Positions 8,711 to 13,747 of a stretch of DNA of 17,383 nt are shown here, piece after piece. A program made the translations under genes and the position numbers. Positions within the stretch are counted from its first letter, which is position 1, and every line of letters starts with the position of its first letter. Origin of the DNA: CAZSVE01 sp964610175. GTDB lineage: Bacteria; Pseudomonadota; Gammaproteobacteria; HK1. The stretch lies in the NCBI GenBank assembly GCA_964610175.1, contig CAZSVE010000065.1, positions 1 to 17,383 of the forward strand, written 5' to 3'. The notes below the pieces were generated by a model. The model saw nothing but the letters and a program-made list of their open reading frames with translations, ran no database searches and had not been told where the DNA came from.

Positions 8711-9061
8711 TTAGTCCTTCTTGGGAGCTGGAGCCTGCGGTGGATATGCAGGGGCCGGGAATCCGTATCCATAGGGAGCATAGCCGCCACCGTACGGATA
8801 GCCATGATAACCACCGTAGCCGCCGCCGCCATAAGGGCCACCACCGTAGCCGCCACCGTAGTAGCCACCACCACCACCGTAACCATAACCACCCCCACCC
8901 CAGGGGCCGCCACGGTTGCTCATTCCATGCTCACCCCAATTCCACGGTCCAAAACTTCCATAGCCATCCGGAGTCATCCAAAAGGCGTTAGCAGCCTGCA
9001 TCGTCAGGGCGGAAGCACCAGCGATCAACGCAGCGGCGAGAGTCTTCGATACTAGCTTCAT
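8711..9061 (-). CDS. Secreted Gly/Tyr-rich protein, sulfur globule protein-like
   Basis: A 116-residue protein with a clear Sec signal peptide (MKLVSKTLAAALIAGASALT..., cleavage after AANA at 26) and a mature part starting FW, rich in Gly, Tyr and Pro: PWNWGEH at 39-45, GGG/GGY repeats at 51-94, then a Pro/Ala tail ending KKD. Size, signal peptide, FW start and Gly/Tyr repeats match the sulfur globule envelope proteins (Sgp) of Allochromatium and other sulfur oxidisers, which coat periplasmic sulfur granules. Such low-complexity composition can mislead, and another secreted structural protein is possible. The ATG at 9061 is chosen because GGAGG sits 8 bases upstream (9070-9074); an ATG 15 bases earlier lacks this. 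It has its own strong promoter and terminator and is monocistronic, consistent with high expression. Confidence 0.72.
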   Translation of the reverse strand: MKLVSKTLAAALIAGASALTMQAANAFWMTPDGYGSFGPWNWGEHGMSNRGGPWGGGGYGYGGGGGYYGGGYGGGPYGGGGYGGYHGYPYGGGYAPYGYGFPAPAYPPQAPAPKKD

Positions 9062-9146
9062 GTCTATTTCCTCCAAGCAAGTTTACAGTAGGTTGTTGGT
9101 CCGCTAAGTCTACCTCAAGGACACCTTTCGCGAAAACCGTGGCGAT

Positions 9147-9175
9147 AGAATATTAGTATTTTATTATATTGTCAA
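9147..9175 (-). promoter_or_regulatory. Sigma-70 promoter of the sulfur-globule-like gene
   Basis: Reading the - strand, TTGACA (9175-9170) is a perfect -35, followed by a 17-base A/T-rich spacer and TATTCT (9152-9147) as the -10. The predicted start of transcription near 9140 leaves a leader of about 80 bases before the ATG at 9061. This is the strongest promoter I could find in the window. Confidence 0.82.
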
Positions 9176-9484
9176 GCACTAAAATTCCCTCATGATGAAA
9201 ATCCGGACCGTCTTTCTCGAATCATCTTTCGTAGTGCAGAAAAGACCGTAACCGAATATTAAGCACTTTTTGGTTATTCGCTTGCTTTTGTCCGTCTCGG
9301 TATCGCATCGAATCTTACACCAACATTCTTTTCGATAGCGATCCCGATTTCAATACCGATCGGGGAAATTTCTGTCGAAAGGGTGCAAGATCCGCTGAAA
9401 ATATCATTTTGGTAATAATCCCAGGAAGTAGAGGTTGCCGAGGTGGACCCATTTGTCGAACGCCACCAATAATGGATTTCCGGC
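9176..9484. other. Intergenic, no gene seen
   Basis: A/T-rich upstream flank of the sulfur-globule-like gene running into degenerate DNA before the IS110 remnant. No frame longer than background, no RNA gene and no repeat copy recognised. Confidence 0.45.
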
Positions 9485-9700
9485 GTGCCGTCGTACTTTG
9501 ACCGGGATTGTAAATTACTACTGACTGTTTCCGGGATGGGGCCGCTGACTGCTACGACGCTGGTGGCAACGATTGGTCACCCATCGACCTTCAAGAACGA
9601 TCGGAAATCGACCAGCCTGGTCGATCCTGGTGCCACGACGATCCTCGGCTGTACATGGATATCAAGGGCCAATTCGCCGAAGATGTCAGACAGAGAGATT
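9485..9700 (+). pseudogene. IS110-family transposase, C-terminal remnant
   Basis: KLLLTVSGMGPLTATTLVAT, IGHPSTFKNDRKS and later ILGCTWISRANSPKM align by eye with the conserved Transposase_20 segment of IS110/IS1111 recombinases (pattern LLTIPGIGPLTATALVA, FKNGRQFAAWLGLVPR, LLGISKRGNPYLR). The AWLGLVPR part appears only in another frame (AWSILVPRR at about 9617-9643), so there are at least two indels. The N-terminal RuvC-like half and the last part are absent. A separate N-terminal remnant of the same family lies at 13531-13731. Confidence 0.75.
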
Positions 9701-9749
9701 CATCACAAGAGGTCTTTTTGGTAGGCATACAATAAGGCCGACAGGCAGG

Positions 9750-9926
9750 GGGGAGGCAAGGCTGTTGCTTGGCCGGAATTTCCATCGTTTTCGACTCTTG
9801 CCCAACGAAGTTTCGGAACGGATACGTGTGTCTAACTTGAATGACATAGAGACATGGGTGAAGGGTGTGCTGAACGTGAACCCCCTGGATAGATGTGTTT
9901 TCGGAGTCATCATCTTTCGGGGATGA
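9750..9926 (+). pseudogene. DUF4351 domain remnant (Rpn/PD-(D/E)XK-associated)
   Basis: The frame reads GEARLLLGRNFHRFRLLPNE, VSERIRVSNLNDIETWVKGV, LNVNPLDRCVF and stops at 9924-9926. This resembles the DUF4351 domain (pattern LLRRRFGPLPEEVRERI, LEQLETWADRVLDA, LDEVF) found at the C-terminus of Rpn-family putative nucleases and related transposase-like proteins. The N-terminal nuclease domain is missing, so this is the tail of a lost gene. The match is from memory of the family pattern. Confidence 0.55.
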
Positions 9927-10013
9927 AGAATACCCATGTCGGCGGGATTCACAACACTGGCCGCAGGGAGCATCGCCTTTCCGATACGCTTGGGTGGGGG
10001 GTTACGCCCAAGT

Positions 10014-10127
10014 TTGTATCACGATTTCATGGGCTTCATTTATCCATGATTCCAGCCATGTTTATCCATCCATGCATTTCGGCATTGATATGCTCTCTTG
10101 GCATATCTCCCCGTTTTTGTGATACAA
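10014..10127. repeat. MITE-like inverted repeat with inner hairpin
   Basis: TTGTATCAC (10014-10022) and GTGATACAA (10119-10127) are perfect 9-bp inverted repeats about 96 bases apart. Inside lies a perfect 7-bp hairpin, GATATGC (10087-10093) and GCATATC (10101-10107), and two copies of TTTATCCAT. No coding potential. It may be a tiny non-autonomous element or only a structured spacer. Confidence 0.45.
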
Positions 10128-10410
10128 GAGGGGCCTTCGAGGCCATTGGATGATCCGAAACGAATAAGTAAGTCTACCAGGGCGTCTGCAAATCAGGTTG
10201 TTGGTTCCTGATCGATTTCGGTACTGATTCTGTGTGTTGGTCGTCGTGCAAGGCGAAGGCATACATTCCTTGGAGCGGAATCGCTTCATATTCGTTCCAG
10301 GCACGTGCTCGTCGATGTATTGTTCGATACCTTATCCAGGCACGAAAGTGCCGATTTGCTTTGACTACAATGATATGCAAAGGTCCCTTTTGGTTCCGGC
10401 TTGGTCGGGT

Positions 10411-10509
10411 TAGGATTGGTAAAGCGAAACTGGCGTTTCGTAAAACTTGACACGAGCCGGCTAAAGGGTGACTCATGTGCCGGGATGAGCGGGAAATAAA
10501 CGAATCAAA
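10411..10509 (+). repeat. Dispersed intergenic repeat, copy B
   Basis: ATTGGTAAAGCGAAACTGGC then GTTTCGTAAAAC aligns closely with copy C (ATCGGTAAAACAAAACCGGC, ATTTCGTAAAAC). It ends with TGACTCATGTGCCGGGATGA and GAGCGGGAAATAAAC then GAATCAA. About 20 extra bases (around 10451-10470) separate the two halves. The ACCGATGAAGC block is not recognisable. CTCAT and ATGAG can pair, as in copy C. It points toward icd. Confidence 0.8.
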
Positions 10510-10672
10510 GCACCTTGAAGATATCTACGAACAACACCCGCATGCAAAACAGTAGTGCAATTGCACCAAAGAGTAATCGTACCGCATCCGATTCCCCCGT
10601 ATCGTCCCGCCAGGTTAGTCCATGCCAGGCAATGATGGCGGTGATAACCACGAAAAGAATATCTATGAACAT
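10505..10672 (-). CDS. Small two-TM membrane protein (55 aa)
   Basis: The - strand frame encodes 55 residues with the outline of a small integral membrane protein: a first hydrophobic helix (MFIDILFVVITAIIAWHGLT, 1-20), a short charged loop (WRDDTGESDAVR, 21-32) and a second helix (LLFGAIALLFCMRVLFVDIF, 33-52), ending KVL. The clean helix-loop-helix pattern and regular codons argue for a real gene. I recall similar short proteins of unknown function in gammaproteobacteria but cannot name a family. There is no Shine-Dalgarno in front of the ATG at 10672; the frame is open upstream to 10714, so the start is uncertain. It is divergent from icd with only 26 bases between starts. Its TGA (10505-10507) lies inside the edge of repeat copy B. 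Confidence 0.65.
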   Translation of the reverse strand: MFIDILFVVITAIIAWHGLTWRDDTGESDAVRLLFGAIALLFCMRVLFVDIFKVL

Positions 10673-10685
10673 AATATTAAAGACC

Positions 10686-10691
10686 AGGAGG
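10686..10691 (+). promoter_or_regulatory. Ribosome binding site fixing the GTG start of icd
   Basis: AGGAGG, a full Shine-Dalgarno, ends 7 bases before the GTG at 10699. The next in-frame ATG (10720) has no comparable site, so GTG is the start. Confidence 0.88.
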
Positions 10692-10698
10692 ATGAACT

Positions 10699-11943
10699 GT
10701 GGAATATAAAAACCTTACCATGCCTACGGATGGAAAAAAAATCACGGTGGACAATGGTGCCCTGCGCGTCCCTGATCATCCGATTATCGGATTTATCGAA
10801 GGAGATGGCATTGGCCCCGATATCATGGTCGCTTGTCTTCGCGTTTGGGACGCCGCAGTCGCCAAGGCATACGCGGGCAAACGGGCAATTCATTGGATGG
10901 AGCTCTATATGGGGGAGAAGGCGGCAGCCAAATACGACGGGGATTATTTTCCGGAGGAGACACTCCGAGCATTGAGGGATCTTGTGGTTGGGATCAAGGG
11001 GCCGTTGACGACACCAGTCGGCGGCGGTTTCCGTTCCCTCAACGTATCCTTGCGTCAGGAACTAGATCTCTACGCCTGCGTGCGCCCGGTCCGCTACTAC
11101 CAGGGTGTTCCCTCGCCACTGCGCCACCCCGAGAAGATCGATGTGGTTATCTTTCGGGAAAATACCGAGGATGTTTATGCGGGTATCGAATACGAATCCG
11201 GTTCCGAGGATATGCGCAAGCTCGAGTCCTTTCTCAAACAGGAGATGGGGGCGAAATTCTTCAACGATGCCGGCATCGGTGTAAAGCCCATCAGTCCTTT
11301 CGGGTCCAAGCGACTGATCCGAAAGGCGATCGAATACGCCATCGATAACAACCGCGCCAGTGTTACCTTGGTGCATAAAGGAAACATCATGAAATTCACG
11401 GAGGGTGCCTTCCGCAACTGGGGATATCAAGTAGCGCGTGAGGAATTTCCGGACTCGACTATCACCGAGGATGCGCTCTGGGACGAGTACGGGGGCGAGC
11501 GACCCGAGGGAAAGGTGGTTATCAAGGATCGCATCGCGGATGTCATGTTTCAGCACATGTTGCTGCGTCCCGAGGAGTTCGATGTGCTCGCCACGCCCAA
11601 CCTGAATGGTGATTACCTGTCCGACGCTACTGCTGCGGAGGTTGGCGGAATCGGCATCGCACCAGGTGCCAATATGGCCGACCATGTGGCGGTCTTCGAA
11701 GCCACCCACGGGACCGCCCCGAAGTATGCCAATCAGGATAAGGTCAATCCCGGTTCGCTGCTTTTCAGCGGCGTCATGATGCTTGATTATATCGGTTGGC
11801 GGGAGGCGGCGAATCTGATAAGCAACGCCTACCCCCAAGTCGTCGACAGCGGGACCGTAACCTATGATTTCGCGCGCCAAATGACCGGAGCGAACCAGGT
11901 TTCCACCAGTGGTTTTGCCGATGCACTTGTCAAAGCGCTTTGA
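10699..11943 (+). CDS. icd: NADP-dependent isocitrate dehydrogenase
   Basis: A cytosolic TCA enzyme that oxidatively decarboxylates isocitrate to 2-oxoglutarate, making NADPH. It has 414 residues, the length of the homodimeric E. coli type. IEGDGIGPDI (33-42), RSLNVSLRQELDLYACVRP (112-130) with the substrate-binding Ser113, Asn115 and Arg119/129, FRENTEDVYAGIE (152-164), LVHKGNIMKFTEG (224-236, catalytic Lys), NLNGDYLSDATA (301-312, metal Asp) and HGTAPKYANQDKVNPGS (337-353) are all intact. Lys342, Tyr343, Tyr389 and Arg393 are the residues that mark NADP preference. Ser113 is where AceK phosphorylates E. coli Icd; no aceK is in this window. It uses a GTG start with an AGGAGG site. Repeat copy B lies about 190 bases upstream and a stem-loop directly follows the stop. 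Confidence 0.97.
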   Translation: MEYKNLTMPTDGKKITVDNGALRVPDHPIIGFIEGDGIGPDIMVACLRVWDAAVAKAYAGKRAIHWMELYMGEKAAAKYDGDYFPEETLRALRDLVVGIKGPLTTPVGGGFRSLNVSLRQELDLYACVRPVRYYQGVPSPLRHPEKIDVVIFRENTEDVYAGIEYESGSEDMRKLESFLKQEMGAKFFNDAGIGVKPISPFGSKRLIRKAIEYAIDNNRASVTLVHKGNIMKFTEGAFRNWGYQVAREEFPDSTITEDALWDEYGGERPEGKVVIKDRIADVMFQHMLLRPEEFDVLATPNLNGDYLSDATAAEVGGIGIAPGANMADHVAVFEATHGTAPKYANQDKVNPGSLLFSGVMMLDYIGWREAANLISNAYPQVVDSGTVTYDFARQMTGANQVSTSGFADALVKAL

Positions 11944-11945
11944 TT

Positions 11946-11968
11946 TGCCATCATTTTCGGGGATGGCA
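11946..11968 (+). terminator. Stem-loop directly after icd
   Basis: TGCCATC (11946-11952) and GATGGCA (11962-11968) form a perfect 7-bp stem with a 9-base loop, starting 2 bases after the icd stop. No T-run follows, so it is more likely a 3' end stabiliser or Rho-associated end than an intrinsic terminator. Similar CATC...GATG hairpins occur near 6675, 7890 and 9907. Confidence 0.45.
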
Positions 11969-12179
11969 CCGATTCGCTGTCGAGGGCGTTTCTCGAAATG
12001 GCCGGTGTCGACTTCGGATGCCCTCATTTACCCCCTACAGTCGGTACGGACACCATCGATGAGCCCATTTGCTCGAATTTCCGGTTCGGTCCGGGGTAAA
12101 ATCTTCTTCGATAACAATACGATTTCGGACGAATTGTATGATAACTCTCCAGAATAATCCTCCGAAGGAGCGCTACACA

Positions 12180-13169
12180 ATGAAACAAAGAAAGATATCT
12201 TTCCTTCTGGGCGGCGTATTACTCGCGGCGATACTGACTTTCCCATCTCTATCCAATGCCGGTGGACGAATCGTATTCGGAGGTGGTCCTGCCGGGGGAA
12301 CGTTTCAGACCGTTGCTAACGCGATACAGATCTATGATCCGGTCAAGAAATCGGGTCTCAAGGTCAGAGCGCAATCCTCCGCCGGTTCGGTAGAAAATCT
12401 ACGCAAGGTAAATAGCGGAAAATCGCATTTTGGCGTTGTCTATGCCGGACATGTCTATCTCGGCAGAAACGGAAAGCTCAAGAATGACCCGAGAAAATAC
12501 GAAAACGTTCTGGTCGTATCCTATCTGTATGGGGCCCCGGCTCAATTGGTGATTCACGCCGATTCCGGTATCGGGAGCGCAAAAGATCTGGTGGGTAAAA
12601 AGGTCGGCGTCGGCAATGCCGGTTCTGGTGCGTTTGCCAATTGTGAGCTTTTCTTCTCGCATCTCGGTATCTGGGACAAGATCGAACGCAATGCCATGGG
12701 CTACAACGATGCCGCCAGCGCGTTCGGCAACAAACAGCTCGACGCCTTCTGGCTCTTTACTGCCCTTCCCAGTGGTGCGGTCATCATGGCAGCCCAGACC
12801 AACGATATCGCTCTTGTCGATCTAGACAAGGATGCCGAAGAAAGCGGCTTTTATGAAAAATATCCCTACATCTCCAAGATCTCCATCCCCACGGGAACAT
12901 ACAAGGGGGTAGATACAAAAACCCCATCTTTCCATGATTCCGCACTCTGGGTAGCAGGTGCCGATACTCCCGATGAGGTAGTCTACAAACTCCTCTCCCT
13001 GATCTATACCAAAGAGGGGCTCGCCCATATGGTGGGGCAAAAAGAAACCTTCAAGGAAATGAGTGTTGAAACAGGTATCCATGGAATCATTACACCGCTG
13101 CATCCTGGGGCGAAGAAATTCTGGGAGGAAAAGGGCGTGTGGCATTCACCTGCGACGCGGACGGAATAG
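12180..13169 (+). CDS. TAXI-family TRAP transporter solute-binding protein
   Basis: A periplasmic binding protein of 329 residues. Signal peptide 1-26 (MKQRKISFLLGGVLLAAILT, cleavage after SNA), then GGRIVFGGGPAGGTFQTVAN (28-47), the typical TAXI opening around the ligand pocket, AQSSAGSVENLRKVNSGK, and KVGVGNAGSGAFANCELFF with the family's glycine-rich loop. TAXI receptors feed TRAP permeases that take up organic acids, glutamate or other solutes with Na+ or H+; the ligand is not predictable here. The ATG at 12180 is chosen for AAGGAG 9 bases upstream (12165-12170) and because the signal peptide starts there; the frame is open 37 codons further. No TRAP membrane subunit lies beside it, so it is an orphan that must work with a distant permease or act as a sensor or chaperone. 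Intact. Confidence 0.92.
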   Translation: MKQRKISFLLGGVLLAAILTFPSLSNAGGRIVFGGGPAGGTFQTVANAIQIYDPVKKSGLKVRAQSSAGSVENLRKVNSGKSHFGVVYAGHVYLGRNGKLKNDPRKYENVLVVSYLYGAPAQLVIHADSGIGSAKDLVGKKVGVGNAGSGAFANCELFFSHLGIWDKIERNAMGYNDAASAFGNKQLDAFWLFTALPSGAVIMAAQTNDIALVDLDKDAEESGFYEKYPYISKISIPTGTYKGVDTKTPSFHDSALWVAGADTPDEVVYKLLSLIYTKEGLAHMVGQKETFKEMSVETGIHGIITPLHPGAKKFWEEKGVWHSPATRTE

Positions 13170-13209
13170 GGTATTACCGCCATTCACGAATCTTGGATAT
13201 GATGTCTTG

Positions 13210-13263
13210 ACCTGCCCGGACTCGAAGCACGTGGTTTATGTTACGTTATCGAGGTGGGCAGGT
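13210..13263. repeat. 8-bp inverted repeat after the TAXI gene
   Basis: ACCTGCCC (13210-13217) and GGGCAGGT (13256-13263) are perfectly complementary with 38 bases between them. No T-run. It lies about 40 bases after the TAXI stop and may be structured 3' sequence or an old element. Confidence 0.35.
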
Positions 13264-13418
13264 GATGAACAAATATAACGCAAAAGATTTCGAGTTCAGG
13301 TCGAACGCGAAGTCGGATCGCATGCATCGAGTATCATGATTAGCCGAGAAAGAGGATACACACGTTACCTCCAGAGGATACAATTGAACGCAAGGGCCTA
13401 CATTGGTTTGGATAACCA

Positions 13419-13530
13419 CTAGCGAAGCTTCTCCCCGATCCGACAAAGCATGATTCAGCATCGGTAAAACAAAACCGGCATTTCGTAAAACGTGACTCAT
13501 TTCCCAGGATGAGCGGGAAATAAACAAACC
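13419..13530 (+). repeat. Dispersed intergenic repeat, copy C
   Basis: The most complete copy: CTAGCGAAGCTTCTCCCCGA, TCCGACAAAGCATGATT, ATCGGTAAAACAAAACCGGC, TTTCGTAAAACGTGACTC, then GATGAGCGGGAAATAAACAA. CTCAT/ATGAG and ATTTCCC/GGGAAAT offer two alternative, mutually exclusive stems near the 3' end. It ends exactly where an IS110 transposase fragment begins (13531) and points toward the SPS gene. Confidence 0.85.
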
Positions 13531-13731
13531 AAGAACACAATTGTCATTGAAGTAACCGAGCCGGGTCGGGCAGACCCGTATTACGAAGGAGAAATTGCCA
13601 ACACCCCACGCCAAGTAGCCAAATTGGTCGCGCGACTGAGCGAGCGTCATGGAAGGCAAATTCTGCTGTGGTGTTACTAGGCAGGTCCATGTAGATACGT
13701 GCTTTACCACCAGGTTACGGAATCTGGATGT
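13531..13731 (+). pseudogene. IS110-family transposase, N-terminal remnant
   Basis: One frame reads KNTIVIEVTEPGRADPYYEG, EIANTPRQVAKLVARLSERH, GRQILLWCY, a TAG at 13678-13680, then AGPCRYVLYHQVTESGC. This follows the IS110/IS1111 N-terminal pattern (DVHKxTIxxAVAEPGR, EIANTPEAVAKLVRKL, FCYEAGPCGYGLYRQL), with the TAG standing exactly where the conserved Glu of CYEAGPCGY belongs. The first few residues, including the start and the first catalytic Asp, are cut off at the junction with repeat copy C, and the 3' part is gone before the SPS start. The fragment forms the immediate 5' flank of the SPS gene. Confidence 0.82.
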
Positions 13732-13747
13732 AGTGAGATATCGAAAA

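Noticed and set aside
11062..12027. 321-codon - strand frame across icd
   Set aside because: Entirely antisense to conserved icd codons; a shadow frame.
13508..13530. TTGAC...AAATAAAC in the repeat as a sigma-70 promoter
   Set aside because: The distance between TTGAC and any -10-like hexamer is too long (about 24 bases), and TTGAC is not kept in copy C (GTGAC).
13340..13540. Small - strand frames through repeat copies (similar peptides such as LFISRS in A, C and D)
   Set aside because: The peptide similarity follows from the DNA repeat itself; frames differ among copies and lack start signals.
13649..13747. Longer SPS start with 33 extra residues
   Set aside because: The extra residues are read out of frame from the IS110 transposase fragment, and SPS homology starts after 13748.
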